64,000 bases of DNA from an archaeon (GCA_021800855.1 JAJYYP010000002.1:34139-98138), one strand, 5' to 3'. Positions 17,686-27,060 are shown, counted from the stretch's first letter. Made by a program: numbers and translations. Notes: a model not told the origin generated them from the letters alone.

Positions 17686-19617
17686 ATGGACTGGTTGCGT
17701 GACCGTCGTAACGGCGTAGGCAGGGTTGCAATCGCTGTCGCCGTCATTGTCATACTCGTTGTGGCTGGCGCTGCATACTACTTTGTGGCTTTCCCCTCTA
17801 GTCACTCGACCAGTTCGTCTTCCGCCGTCCAAGCCCCGAGCTCAATCACCGTCGACGAGATTCCTGCCCCCGTGAGCGTCGACCCTGCGTCCAGCTACGA
17901 CGTCCCAGGAGGGGAAATAATGCAGAACGTGTACCAGGGGCTCGTATTCTACAACGGGGAGAGCGGATCTAGCTTCGTGGGAGTGCTTGCGGCGAACTGG
18001 ACTTCATCTTCGAGCGGGTTGAACTATACGTTCAACCTCTGGCCCTTCGAGACTTTCAGCAACGGGACCCCCCTCAACGCGAGCACTATCTGGTACTCTT
18101 TCTATAGAACCATGATCCTGAACTTGGGCATCTCCTCGTACGTGAGCCAGGTTCTGGCTATCAACGGAGGGGCTGGTTTCACAGGGAACGTGACTTCGAC
18201 GACGAAGGGGAACATTCGGCTCCCCTTCGGTGCGGAGCAGGCACTCGCGGCTGCCGGCTACACCTTCTCTTCGAACCAGCTCACGGCGGACCAGCAGGCG
18301 GCGGTAGACCTAGCATCGATTCTTTCGAACTTCAACGCAGCTAACTCGACGATTCAGACCGTGATGTCCTACCCCCAGCAGGCGGTGTCTGTTTCAGGGC
18401 CGGACCAGGTGAAGATTAACCTGGACTTCCCGTACGCTGACTTCCTGCAGGTGATTTCAGGCGGGCTCGGCGACGCAGTCGACCCAGCCTTCGTTGACGC
18501 GCACGGAGGAGTCCAGATAGACAAGGCGAACTCGTACACGACCAGCAACGCGCTAGGGTCCGGCCCGTATATGCTCACTACCGCTCTAGGCGGCTCGAAC
18601 GTCGTCCTTCAAGCGAACCCCAACTATTGGGCAAGCAAAGTCCCAGGATCTGAGCGCAGCGTATGGCTCACGCCTCCATCCATAAAGACAGTAGTCATCG
18701 ACTATCAGTCAAGCGAGGCGACCAGGGTGAGCGACATACAATCGGGGATTGCCCAGATTTCACAGGTAGAGATACCTGACCTGCACGAAGTAAGCAACTA
18801 CCCGGGGATCACCATACACAATTGGGGACCGACGCCGACAATCGACTTCTTGGCCATAGACGCCTATCAGTACCCGTACAACATCACAGACGTTAGACTG
18901 GCGATAGAGTACGGGGTCAACGCGACTCAGATCCAGCGCCAGGTCTACGCAGGGTACAGCCAGTCCTACGTAGGACCGCTCGACCCTGCGATGGCTTACT
19001 ACAACTCCACTTTCCCAGGGTACACGTACAACCCCAACATGGCGATTAGCCTGCTGTCCCAGGCAGGGTTCAAGCTCACGCTGCAGAACGGGACTGTGGT
19101 CAACAGCGGAGGGAAGACTCTCCCATCCCTCAACCTGATATTCACGGCAGGTAGCGCGGCCGATCAGGAGGAGGCTACCGTAATCCAGTCGCAGCTAGCA
19201 AAGATTGGTGTTACCGTCACGCTCGCCCCCGAGGCTTTCACTACTATCGTAGAAGACGAGCTCAACTCGCCGAGCTCGCCGAACTACCCCGCCTTCCAGA
19301 TTGCGGCGAACTCCGTCGTGTTCGTAGGGCCGTCTGACCCCTCCGCGTACCTCGGGAACTGCCCTGCGAGGTGCCACCACGGCGACCCTGCCTATTTCAA
19401 CAACACACAGGTGGTGCAACTGATCAACGAGGCGATACACACCTCAAACCCCGTCCTGTTGCAGCAGTACTACAACAACATGACCAACATCTACAAACAG
19501 CAGGCACAGTACGTCTGGTTGGACGACTTCACCGCGTACACCGTCGCTTCGTCGAGCCTCCAGGGGTTCGCTTGGAACGCGGCGCTGCTCGGTAACTTCT
19601 ACGCCACTCTCACCTAG
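17686..19617 (+). CDS. Oligopeptide ABC transporter, extracellular substrate-binding protein (family 5)
   Basis: The 643-residue protein has a basic N-terminus and one hydrophobic segment (residues about 14-34, VAIAVAVIVILVVAGAAYYF) that acts as a signal anchor, followed by a Ser/Thr-rich linker (SSHSTSSSSAVQ), as in archaeal membrane-anchored binding proteins. The mature part is the DppA/OppA family 5 fold: IPAPVSVDPASSYDV, the ligand-region NGTPLNASTIWYSFYRT and LGSGPYMLTTAL. It captures peptides or similar solutes outside the cell. The start at ATG 17686 has a TATA box about 22 bases upstream. The two permeases and two ATPases follow at once in one operon. Confidence 0.92.
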   Translation: MDWLRDRRNGVGRVAIAVAVIVILVVAGAAYYFVAFPSSHSTSSSSAVQAPSSITVDEIPAPVSVDPASSYDVPGGEIMQNVYQGLVFYNGESGSSFVGVLAANWTSSSSGLNYTFNLWPFETFSNGTPLNASTIWYSFYRTMILNLGISSYVSQVLAINGGAGFTGNVTSTTKGNIRLPFGAEQALAAAGYTFSSNQLTADQQAAVDLASILSNFNAANSTIQTVMSYPQQAVSVSGPDQVKINLDFPYADFLQVISGGLGDAVDPAFVDAHGGVQIDKANSYTTSNALGSGPYMLTTALGGSNVVLQANPNYWASKVPGSERSVWLTPPSIKTVVIDYQSSEATRVSDIQSGIAQISQVEIPDLHEVSNYPGITIHNWGPTPTIDFLAIDAYQYPYNITDVRLAIEYGVNATQIQRQVYAGYSQSYVGPLDPAMAYYNSTFPGYTYNPNMAISLLSQAGFKLTLQNGTVVNSGGKTLPSLNLIFTAGSAADQEEATVIQSQLAKIGVTVTLAPEAFTTIVEDELNSPSSPNYPAFQIAANSVVFVGPSDPSAYLGNCPARCHHGDPAYFNNTQVVQLINEAIHTSNPVLLQQYYNNMTNIYKQQAQYVWLDDFTAYTVASSSLQGFAWNAALLGNFYATLT

Positions 19618-19626
19618 GAATAGGCG

Positions 19627-20694
19627 TTGGGGCTAGCCACCTACATAGCCCGGAGGGTTCTCTTTTCGTTCTTCGTCGTCATCGGCGAGCTCTTGATCAT
19701 CTTCTATCTCACCAACATAGCCGCCCCCGACCCAGCCGTGATCTGGGCCGGCCCAGAGTCGACCAAGGCGCAGGTGGCTCTCGTCGCCTTGACCTACCAC
19801 CTGAACAGCCCGTGGTACGTCCAGTTCTACTACTACATCATGAACGTCTTCACGGGGAACTGGGGGACCTCGCCACTCTACCAACAACCGGTCATCTCGC
19901 TCATCGAAGAGTACCTCCCAGTCACCCTGGAGCTCACGATAATCGCGTTCGTCGTCAAGGTAGGGCTCGAGGTCGCCCTTGGGGTGGTCTCAGCCATGCG
20001 CCCTAACGGGGTGGTTGACAACGTCATCAAAGTGACATACACGACGGTAAGGAGCGCACCTCCGTTCCTAGTGGCGTTGGGGTTCCTCCTCATATTCGCG
20101 TATGGCACGCACACCTTCCCCTCCTCGCAGCCCATCAACCCCGTGCTAGGCGCGACCGTCCCAAAGTTCCAGTTCTACAACCCAATCGCAGGGAAGGTCA
20201 CGGGATTCTGGTTGATAGACAACATGCCGATGCTGAACTCCCTCCTCGTCGGAGACTGGGCGGCCTTCTCTTCCGCGGTGTCACACGCCGTCCTCCCCAT
20301 CGCCACCCTGATCCTCTTCGGGTTCGGGGGGATAGTGAGGCTGGTGAAGGTGTCCATGCTCGAGGTCCTCGACCAGGACTACGTCCGCACCGCCAGGGCC
20401 AAGGGGCTCAGGGAGAACGCCGTGATACTCAGGCACGCGCTCAGGAACTCCCTCCTGCCAGCGTTCACCCTGATGGGCCTAGTGTTCGCCGGTCTGGTGA
20501 CCGGGAGCCTCGTCGTCGAGACGGTGTACAGCTACTACGGGCTAGGGTACTACGTCGCCCAGAGCCTCCTCACCTTCGACACTCCGTCTCTCATCGGGAC
20601 CCTGATACTCATCACCGTCGTTATCATAATCAGCAACCTGGTGGTCGACGTCGGGTATGGTTTCCTTGATCCAAGGACGAGGGTGGGGTATTGA
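19627..20694 (+). CDS. Oligopeptide ABC transporter permease, DppB/OppB type
   Basis: The 355-residue polytopic membrane protein starts at a TTG nine bases after the binding-protein stop (GLATYIARRVLFSFFVVIGELLI, the usual first helix of DppB). The family EAA-loop that contacts the ATPases is visible as MLEVLDQDYVRTARAKGLREN. About six to seven membrane helices are present, with a large external loop after the first, containing aromatic residues. With the partner permease at 20691 it forms the membrane channel of the importer. The two genes overlap by four bases. Confidence 0.92.
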   Translation: MGLATYIARRVLFSFFVVIGELLIIFYLTNIAAPDPAVIWAGPESTKAQVALVALTYHLNSPWYVQFYYYIMNVFTGNWGTSPLYQQPVISLIEEYLPVTLELTIIAFVVKVGLEVALGVVSAMRPNGVVDNVIKVTYTTVRSAPPFLVALGFLLIFAYGTHTFPSSQPINPVLGATVPKFQFYNPIAGKVTGFWLIDNMPMLNSLLVGDWAAFSSAVSHAVLPIATLILFGFGGIVRLVKVSMLEVLDQDYVRTARAKGLRENAVILRHALRNSLLPAFTLMGLVFAGLVTGSLVVETVYSYYGLGYYVAQSLLTFDTPSLIGTLILITVVIIISNLVVDVGYGFLDPRTRVGY

Positions 20695-21575
20695 GCAGGA
20701 GCAGCGCCTCCGTAACTCTGGGGATAATCTTCGGGAACTGGGCCACCGTCGCAGGGGTGGGGATACTCGTCGCCTTCTTCGTCCTTTCAGCCCTGGCTGC
20801 CTGGCCTCCCACCTACCATCTCGTCGCCCGCTACCCCCCGGACTCCCTCAACTTCGGGGCCGCCAACGCACCCCCGTCACTGTCCCATCTGTTCGGGACC
20901 GATAGGGAGGGACGGGACGTCTTCGCCAGGGTTGTCGCCGCCCTGCCGATCGACATAGCCATCCCCTTCGAAGTCGTTGGGGCGAGCGTGGCCATAGGGC
21001 TCTCCCTGGGGACCTTCGCCGGATATCTTGGCGGCTGGATTGAGGAGCTTGTCCTGAGGGTCGCCGACCTCTTCTTCGCCTTCCCCAACATAGTCCTGGC
21101 CCTCACTATAGCCGCAATTCTGGGGTCGACGCAGGAATCCCTCAGGGTGGTCTACAGCGAACTCGCGTTGATAGTGGTCGGGTGGCCCTTCTACACGAGG
21201 CTGGCCCGGGCCCAAGTGATAATGATCAAGCAGATGCCATTCGTGAGGGCAGCCGAGGCGTCAGGGCTAGGGAAGTTCAGGATAGTGAGGACGCACGTGA
21301 TACCTCACCTGGCGTCAGTCATAGCCGTCTACGCCACCCTAGACATGGGGACCACCCTCCTCCTTTACTCCATCTTTGCATTCTTCGGGCTGGGGGTGGC
21401 GCCTCCGACCCCGGAGCTCGGGAGGATGGTCTACGACGGGCTGAGCGCCCTCCCAGGGAACTGGTGGTGGTCTTTCTTTCCAGGGCTGGTGCTCATGATA
21501 CTTGCGCTCGGGTTCTCGCTCGCCGGGGAGGGGCTCAGGGACGTCTTCGACCCCAGGCTGAGGGGACAGAGATGA
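20691..21575 (+). CDS. Oligopeptide ABC transporter permease, DppC/OppC type
   Basis: The 294-residue membrane protein begins at a TTG overlapping the upstream stop (ATTGA). It has the N-terminal helix WATVAGVGILVAFFVLSALAA, the DppC segment LFGTDREGRDVFARVVAALP and the EAA-loop MPFVRAAEASGLGKFRIVRTH that docks on the ATPase. Six membrane segments fit the family. It pairs with the DppB-type permease. Its TGA overlaps the ATG of the first ATPase gene (ATGA at 21572), so translation is probably coupled. Confidence 0.92.
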   Translation: MSRSSASVTLGIIFGNWATVAGVGILVAFFVLSALAAWPPTYHLVARYPPDSLNFGAANAPPSLSHLFGTDREGRDVFARVVAALPIDIAIPFEVVGASVAIGLSLGTFAGYLGGWIEELVLRVADLFFAFPNIVLALTIAAILGSTQESLRVVYSELALIVVGWPFYTRLARAQVIMIKQMPFVRAAEASGLGKFRIVRTHVIPHLASVIAVYATLDMGTTLLLYSIFAFFGLGVAPPTPELGRMVYDGLSALPGNWWWSFFPGLVLMILALGFSLAGEGLRDVFDPRLRGQR

Positions 21576-22606
21576 CCGACGCGCTGAAGGTCTCGGGGCT
21601 GTGGGTCGACTATAGAACGAAGTCGGCGTGGGCCAGCGCCGTCCGCGGGGTCGACCTCACAGTCAGGGAAGGGGAGGTCGTGGGCGTGGTGGGGGAGAGC
21701 GGCTCTGGGAAGAGCAGCGTGGCCCTCGCCATTATGAAGCTCCTGCCGGCCAACGCGAAGGCGAGGGGGAGGGTCGAGGTCCTCGGCAAGGACATGGTCG
21801 GGCTCCCGGGAAAGGACGCCCACCGCTACAGGGGGTCAGGGATGACGATGATATTCCAGGAGCCGATGACAAGCCTCAACCCTGTCATGCGAGTTTCCGA
21901 ACAGCTCTCTGAAGCGGTCGTCTCCCGGGCGGAGCATTACAAGCTGGAGATGTTCCGCTATGACTCCGTCGCGGTCCCAGGGGGCCCCGACCCGAGGCTC
22001 TCCATCCCCCAGGGGCGACCGGCCCCGCCCCCGAAGGAGGCGATAGAGGCGCTCCACCAGGTCAGGATAGGAGACCCCGAAAGGGCGGCTGCGAAGTACC
22101 CGCACGAACTCTCAGGTGGGGAGAGGCAGCGCGTGATGATCGCCATGTCGTTCCTCCTCCGGCCCAGGGTGCTCGTCGCCGACGAGCCGACTACGGCCCT
22201 CGATGTCACCACACAGGCCCAGGTCCTCTCGCTGCTGCTCGGGCTCAGCAGGGACGAGGGGACTGCTATCATCTTCGTGTCCCACGACATATTGGTCGTG
22301 GGGCAGGTGGCTCAGAGGGTCGCAGTGATGTACGCCGGGGAGATAGTCGAGCTCGGGCCTACCGAGGCGGTGCTCAAGAACCCCCTCCACCCGTACACGA
22401 GGGGGCTCATCGCCTCCATACCAAGCGGCTTCAAGGGGGGGAAGCGGATAGAGCAGATACCAGGAGCTCCGCCCGACATCATGAGGCTCCCATCGGGATG
22501 CAAGTTCAACCCGCGCTGCAAGTTCGCGATGGACAGGTGCAGGGCCGAAGAGACGGCGCTCAAGGAGCTGGAGGACGACCACTTTGTCGCGTGCCACCTC
22601 TACTGA
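21572..22606 (+). CDS. Oligopeptide ABC transporter ATPase, DppD/OppD type
   Basis: I start this gene at the ATG at 21572, which overlaps the permease stop, although the frame is open from 21182. The 344-residue ATPase has Walker A GESGSGKSS, Q-loop FQEPMTSLNP, signature LSGGERQR, Walker B VLVADEPTTALD and the switch histidine in VSHD. The C-terminal oligopeptide-transporter extension has cysteines (SGCKFNPRCKFAMDRC) found in this subfamily, which in some members bind an iron-sulfur cluster. A roughly 45-residue insertion between Q-loop and signature (around KLEMFRYDSVAVPGGPDPRL) is longer than usual. Confidence 0.93.
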   Translation: MTDALKVSGLWVDYRTKSAWASAVRGVDLTVREGEVVGVVGESGSGKSSVALAIMKLLPANAKARGRVEVLGKDMVGLPGKDAHRYRGSGMTMIFQEPMTSLNPVMRVSEQLSEAVVSRAEHYKLEMFRYDSVAVPGGPDPRLSIPQGRPAPPPKEAIEALHQVRIGDPERAAAKYPHELSGGERQRVMIAMSFLLRPRVLVADEPTTALDVTTQAQVLSLLLGLSRDEGTAIIFVSHDILVVGQVAQRVAVMYAGEIVELGPTEAVLKNPLHPYTRGLIASIPSGFKGGKRIEQIPGAPPDIMRLPSGCKFNPRCKFAMDRCRAEETALKELEDDHFVACHLY

Positions 22607-22610
22607 GGAC

Positions 22611-23597
22611 GTGTTGAGCGCGGAGGCGCTCAGCGTCACCTACAAGGTCAGGTCTGGGTTCCTCGGGAGCGTCCACAGGGAGATCAAGCCAGTCGATGGG
22701 GTCGACCTCTCTGTCAGGGCGGGGGAGGTCCTGACAGTGATAGGGGAGTCTGGGAGCGGCAAGTCGACCCTGGGGTTCGCGCTCCTCCGTCTCGTGAAGC
22801 CGAGCGCAGGGAGGGTGTTCTTCTCAGGGAGAGATATCGGCAGGCTGAAGTCGTCCGAGTTGCGGGCGCTCCGGAGGCACATGCAGATAGTCTTCCAGGA
22901 CCCCTACTCCAGCCTAGACCCGCGCCTCCACGTGAAGGACATCGTGTCTGAGCCACTGATAGGGTCGGGGATGAAGGATCAGGGCGAGATAGAGGCCAGG
23001 ACAGCTCGCGCCATATCATTGGTTGGGCTCGGTCCGTCGGCGATGTCGAAGTACGTCCACGAGTTCTCCGGGGGGCAGAGGCAGCGCATAGGGATAGCGA
23101 GGGCCATAGTGGGGGACCCGAAGTTCGTGGTCCTAGACGAGCCGACCTCCAACCTGGACGTCTCGATACAGGCTCAGATCCTGAACCTCCTCTTGGACCT
23201 CCAGTCGGGGTCGGGTGCCTCGTATCTCTTCATCAGCCACAACATGGCGGTCGCGCAGTACCTCTCCGACCGCATCGCAGTGATGTACGCCGGGGAGATT
23301 GTCGAACGCGGGACAGCGAAGGAAGTGATTGATGAGCCCATGCACCCCTACACGAAGGACCTCCTGAGCTGCGTCCCCACTATGGACATATCGAAGAAGG
23401 TCACAGACGTCAAGATCTCGGGGGACCCCCCGAGCTTCACCGACCTCCCCAGCGGGTGCAGATACAGCAGCAGGTGCAAATACGCCTTCGACCTCTGCAG
23501 GGAGAAGAGGCCGGCCTTGGCTTCGGCCGGAGGGAGGGAGGTCGCCTGCTTCCTGTACCATAAGGAAGAGAAGGACCCCGGCGCGTCTCCCAGCTAG
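22611..23597 (+). CDS. Oligopeptide ABC transporter ATPase, DppF/OppF type
   Basis: The ATPase has Walker A GESGSGKST, Q-loop FQDPYSSLDP, signature FSGGQRQR, Walker B FVVLDEPTSNLD and switch histidine in ISHNM. The C-terminal cysteine-containing extension (SGCRYSSRCKYAFDLC) is again present. It pairs with the DppD-type ATPase. Three starts are possible: TTG 22584, GTG 22611 and TTG 22614; I prefer 22611 because GAGG lies just upstream and it avoids a 23-base overlap. The stop overlaps the convergent membrane protein gene by four bases. Each ATPase would contribute to two composite ATP sites. Confidence 0.9.
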   Translation: MLSAEALSVTYKVRSGFLGSVHREIKPVDGVDLSVRAGEVLTVIGESGSGKSTLGFALLRLVKPSAGRVFFSGRDIGRLKSSELRALRRHMQIVFQDPYSSLDPRLHVKDIVSEPLIGSGMKDQGEIEARTARAISLVGLGPSAMSKYVHEFSGGQRQRIGIARAIVGDPKFVVLDEPTSNLDVSIQAQILNLLLDLQSGSGASYLFISHNMAVAQYLSDRIAVMYAGEIVERGTAKEVIDEPMHPYTKDLLSCVPTMDISKKVTDVKISGDPPSFTDLPSGCRYSSRCKYAFDLCREKRPALASAGGREVACFLYHKEEKDPGASPS

Positions 23598-23878
23598 GAG
23601 AGCGACAAGTTGGACGCCAACAGGACTATCAGCACGAGGTATCCGACTGCGAGCCAGGCGGCGCTCGGGACTCTCTCATAGCGCCTCGACCTGTAGATGT
23701 ACGACATCATGGCGAACGCAAGCAGGTCGACGCTGAGGTAGAGCGCAAAGGTGTCCGTGGCGGCCTGTGTGAGCGGGTTGAGCAGCCAGAGCACTACAAG
23801 GGATGTCGCCTGCAGGGCGATGAGGAAGACGACCTGGACCGTCGTCAGGGTGGCTCCTATTTTCAACTGTCCCTCCAC
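23594..23878 (-). CDS. Small membrane protein at the end of the bc-complex operon
   Basis: The 94-residue protein has three hydrophobic segments (about residues 12-32, 40-60 and 72-92) and ends in a short tail. It is translated from a frame that overlaps the last bases of the cytochrome b gene by 16 bases, so it is very probably co-transcribed. No cofactor-binding residues are recognisable. In archaeal bc-type operons a small accessory membrane subunit at this position is plausible, but I have no motif to prove it. It converges with the DppF-type gene. Confidence 0.65.
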   Translation of the reverse strand: MEGQLKIGATLTTVQVVFLIALQATSLVVLWLLNPLTQAATDTFALYLSVDLLAFAMMSYIYRSRRYERVPSAAWLAVGYLVLIVLLASNLSLS

Positions 23879-25338
23879 CCTGTCTCGAGGACCTTGACCC
23901 TCCGCCTGATGCTCCCGGTCCTGAGGTCGAGCCTGTAGATCAGGAACGCGCTCCCCAGCAGGTCGAGGGCCAGGAAGACGGCGGCCGCTGCTATGACCAT
24001 CAGGCCGCCGAGAGAAGGCCCGCCAAGGATCACCCCGGCAGCGCCGTTGACCAGCGTCCCCAGAGAGAGCGCCCCCAACGCGACCAGGCCTGTGAACGCG
24101 AGCCCGGTCTTCAGCTCAGAGGAAGGTACTTCCTTCGACGGCGCAAGCGCGAGCCTCCCCTTGGCCCGAGAGTACATCGCCCTGTAGATCAGGGCTGACC
24201 CCACCGCTATCAGGAGGGCCGTCCCACCTATCACGAGCGCTGCCTGTTCCACGGGTATTATCTTCCCCGGGGTCACCATCCCCCAGTAGGAGAGGACGAC
24301 GACCTCCGACACGAATATGACTCCGAGCGTCGTGTAGACAGGCCTCTTGGACGCTTCCCTCGCCTTCCCACGGTCCAGGAACGGGAGGATGATTAGGAGG
24401 ACGAATATCGCCGACACGACCGTAAGCGCCATGGCCAGCCCTGTGGAGCCTTCGAAGACCCTGATCTTGAGTACCTGATAGACCCACAGGAAATACCAGT
24501 CGGGCTGGGGTATGTACTGGGCCGCGGCCGCGGGGGAGTACTGAGGCGGGAGGTTGAGCGGGAATAGAGCTGAGACGAGAAGCATCCCCGCCCCGAAGAG
24601 GAGGGAAAGCTCGAAGAGGTACATGGTGACATCCGGGAAGATAGGCGTCAGCTTCGGCTTCGCCTCGACGGGTGCGCCCCCCGTGGGCTCGGCGACTCCG
24701 TGGGCCTCTAACATGTACATCTTCGCCACCAACAGTATCAGGAGGGCCGCAGGGAGGAGCATGACGTGGAGGTCGAAGAACCTCAGGAGCTCCGCCGAGT
24801 CCCCTCCGTTGCCGACTATCAGGAAGGTCAGGAGAGACGAGACTGGCTGGGGGAGGGCACTCACCATCCCCACGCCGACGTCAGTGGCTGACTTCGAGAC
24901 GACGGTCCAGGGGAGGAGGTACCCTGTGAACCCGAACCCCAGCGTCACGAACCCCATCAGCATCCCTATGACCCACATGGCCTCCCTCGGCTTCTTGTGG
25001 ACTGACACGAAGTAGCCCCTCATCATGTGCATGAACGCGAGGGCTATCATGGCGTAGGCCGTGTAGAGGTGGATGGTCTCGAGGAACCTGCCGTTGTAGA
25101 CGCTCTGGAAGATGTACTGGGTCGACGAGTACGCTTGGGTCGGGCTCGGGATGTAGTAGAGCATCATGATCGCCCCTGTCACCCCCTGGATGACGAAAGC
25201 CACCACCGTCAGGGCTCCAAGCCAGTAGAATGGGTTCATGGCGTAGCGGGGGACCGGACGGAGGAGAGGATAGCTCAGGCCGAACCGCGAGTCAAACCAG
25301 CCCGCCAGGCGCTGGAACAGACCGGATTTCTCTGTCAC
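23863..25338 (-). CDS. Cytochrome b subunit of a bc-type (b/b6) complex
   Basis: The 491-residue polytopic protein is the quinol-oxidising diheme cytochrome b. The first heme pair is His90 and His104 (spacing 14), in IHLYTAYAMIALAFMH. For the second pair, His191 is present in DLHVMLLPAAL, but 15 residues on, where b6-type proteins have the partner His, there is Lys206 (LVAKMYMLEAHG). The quinol-site motif usually PEWY reads QPDWYFLW. The N-terminal part matches cytochrome b6 and the C-terminal part subunit IV, fused. It follows the Rieske gene by 13 bases and belongs to the same operon as the cupredoxin. Confidence 0.9.
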   Translation of the reverse strand: MTEKSGLFQRLAGWFDSRFGLSYPLLRPVPRYAMNPFYWLGALTVVAFVIQGVTGAIMMLYYIPSPTQAYSSTQYIFQSVYNGRFLETIHLYTAYAMIALAFMHMMRGYFVSVHKKPREAMWVIGMLMGFVTLGFGFTGYLLPWTVVSKSATDVGVGMVSALPQPVSSLLTFLIVGNGGDSAELLRFFDLHVMLLPAALLILLVAKMYMLEAHGVAEPTGGAPVEAKPKLTPIFPDVTMYLFELSLLFGAGMLLVSALFPLNLPPQYSPAAAAQYIPQPDWYFLWVYQVLKIRVFEGSTGLAMALTVVSAIFVLLIILPFLDRGKAREASKRPVYTTLGVIFVSEVVVLSYWGMVTPGKIIPVEQAALVIGGTALLIAVGSALIYRAMYSRAKGRLALAPSKEVPSSELKTGLAFTGLVALGALSLGTLVNGAAGVILGGPSLGGLMVIAAAAVFLALDLLGSAFLIYRLDLRTGSIRRRVKVLETGWRDS

Positions 25339-25351
25339 TTCATCATTCCCT

Positions 25352-25999
25352 CTAGGTCGAGCTCACCAGGGTTCCGCCCTGGAGGTCGTCCGCCACGTCG
25401 GTGGACCCAGTGTCATGGCCGAAGATGGTTGGCGGCCCCATCCCGACCGCGTAAATGTCTCCTGACGAGTCGGCCTCAAGCTGCACCTGCGGGGCCGGCC
25501 TCGGCGCGGGTCCGCCGATCACCTTCCCCGCCTCGAGCAGATCGTAGACGCTCCCGTGGCACGGGCAGTAACCCACAGGAGCAGGAGCGACGAAGGAAGG
25601 GTTCACGGTGGGCGACTTCCCTTCAGGGACGAATCCCCATATGCAACCGAGATGCTGGCAGATCTGGCTGAAGGCGACGATGTCGCCGTCCGGCCCCACA
25701 CCCCCCTCCGCCTTCTGGCCGAGCTTCACCAGTATGTTCGGCTCGTTGTTGAGCGGGTAGTTGAAAATCACTGCGACCCCTGTGGATAGTTCAGATACGC
25801 TCGAGACCTTCACCCGGGGGAAACTTGTAGGCGTCCCGGACGTCGCGGGGACGGCGGGTATCACAACGGACTTCATCACCGAGGCTATCCCAGCAACGGC
25901 GAGGACGCCTGAGATGGCGGCCGCCATCTTGAGGAACTCACGCTTCGACTTGTCCGTCTCTCCGCCTCCGACGGGGTCGTCAGGCTTCTCAGCGGTCAC
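25352..25999 (-). CDS. Rieske iron-sulfur protein
   Basis: The 215-residue protein contains both Rieske cluster motifs: CQHLGC (about residues 113-118) and CPCHGS (about 143-148), each giving one Cys and one His to the 2Fe-2S cluster, with the disulfide cysteines also present. The N-terminus carries SKREFLKMAA followed by a hydrophobic segment, as in Tat-exported, membrane-anchored Rieske proteins, though the twin-arginine is not strict (KRE). It accepts electrons from quinol at cytochrome b and passes them to the downstream carrier, possibly the cupredoxin encoded just upstream. Transcribed between cupredoxin and cytochrome b. Confidence 0.93.
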   Translation of the reverse strand: MTAEKPDDPVGGGETDKSKREFLKMAAAISGVLAVAGIASVMKSVVIPAVPATSGTPTSFPRVKVSSVSELSTGVAVIFNYPLNNEPNILVKLGQKAEGGVGPDGDIVAFSQICQHLGCIWGFVPEGKSPTVNPSFVAPAPVGYCPCHGSVYDLLEAGKVIGGPAPRPAPQVQLEADSSGDIYAVGMGPPTIFGHDTGSTDVADDLQGGTLVSST

Positions 26000-26041
26000 T
26001 TGCTCCAGACCACCGGTCCCAGAGTCGCCGTCGCCAGTATT

Positions 26042-26764
26042 TCAGCTCGCCACCAGCGAACCTGTCATCCAACCGGAGGTTGACATCGCCCCCAGCGTTC
26101 CGTCTGGGCCGAAGCCGCAGCGGGTCTCGCAGAACCAGAAGTAGGATCCCGCCTGGCCCACTTTGAAGTAGGCGACTACCGTCGAGCTCAACGGCACAGG
26201 GATGTTGAGGTTGAGCGCCGGGACTGTGAACGTGTGAGCTACTTCGGAGAGCGGGACTGAGGTGAGGTTCTGACCCCCATTCAGCACTATTCCAGACGGG
26301 CCCTGGCTGGCGTTGACGTTGTCGTTGGAGGTCACATAGATGCTGTTCCCTGTTGTCCCAGACACCACGTTGTCGTTGGGCAGGACTAGCGATGCGTTGC
26401 CGTCGTCATAGCATATTATCACCAGCTTGATCAGGCGATTCGCCGGGAGGGAGATGTTCGCCGAGGACTCCAGTCCATTGGGGCCTAGCATGAAGTAGGC
26501 GGGTTGGGCCTGGACGGTGGAGTTGTACACGTTGTTCGTAGTGATGACGAGCGTCACGACATAGGGGGTGGACGACGTGGAGTTCGTCCCTGTTGTCACC
26601 GTCGTAGTCGCCGCGGCCTTCTGCCCTGCCCCTCCGACCGCAAGGGCGGCACCAAAGCCTGAGATGACGAGGGCCACAGCGAGCACGGCAACGGTGAGCC
26701 CTCCGATTAGGGTAGTCCGGGCGCTCAAGTGCCTAAACCAGGCACGATTGGCGATATAAGCCAT
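26042..26764 (-). CDS. Membrane-anchored cupredoxin-domain protein (COX2/plastocyanin-like)
   Basis: The 240-residue protein has an N-terminal signal anchor (about residues 19-44), a Thr/Ser-rich linker and a C-terminal cupredoxin-like domain. Possible copper ligands are His177 in VAHTFTV and Cys212/Cys216 in FCETRCGFG. The two cysteines are spaced like a CuA site (CxxxC), but the His normally four residues after the second Cys is Pro220, and Met occurs later (Met227, Met233). So either a variant site or a blue-copper-like centre is present. It is first in the operon with Rieske and cytochrome b, so it is a candidate electron carrier or oxidase-linked subunit. Confidence 0.72.
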   Translation of the reverse strand: MAYIANRAWFRHLSARTTLIGGLTVAVLAVALVISGFGAALAVGGAGQKAAATTTVTTGTNSTSSTPYVVTLVITTNNVYNSTVQAQPAYFMLGPNGLESSANISLPANRLIKLVIICYDDGNASLVLPNDNVVSGTTGNSIYVTSNDNVNASQGPSGIVLNGGQNLTSVPLSEVAHTFTVPALNLNIPVPLSSTVVAYFKVGQAGSYFWFCETRCGFGPDGTLGAMSTSGWMTGSLVAS

Positions 26765-27060
26765 CGGGTCGATTCTCAGTATTGAAAACCGCCGTTCGTG
26801 CGGCCGCCGATTCAGACAGCCTCTCTAGCGGTCTGGACCTTGATTTTGCCGTGTCCTTCTTCCGTACTTACGTTACGTGAGTTGTCACAATGTTAGACGA
26901 GCTGCCTCCATCGGGTACAACCCTCTAGTGCCAACCATCCACAACGCAGGTCGATTTGTCACAGCAGGGCGAAGAACGTCCGGGCGGGTGACTGGGTAAT
27001 GATCTGAAGCCCTATTGACGAGCCTTCGATTACCTCGAAACGACGCGTAGATGCGCCGAT

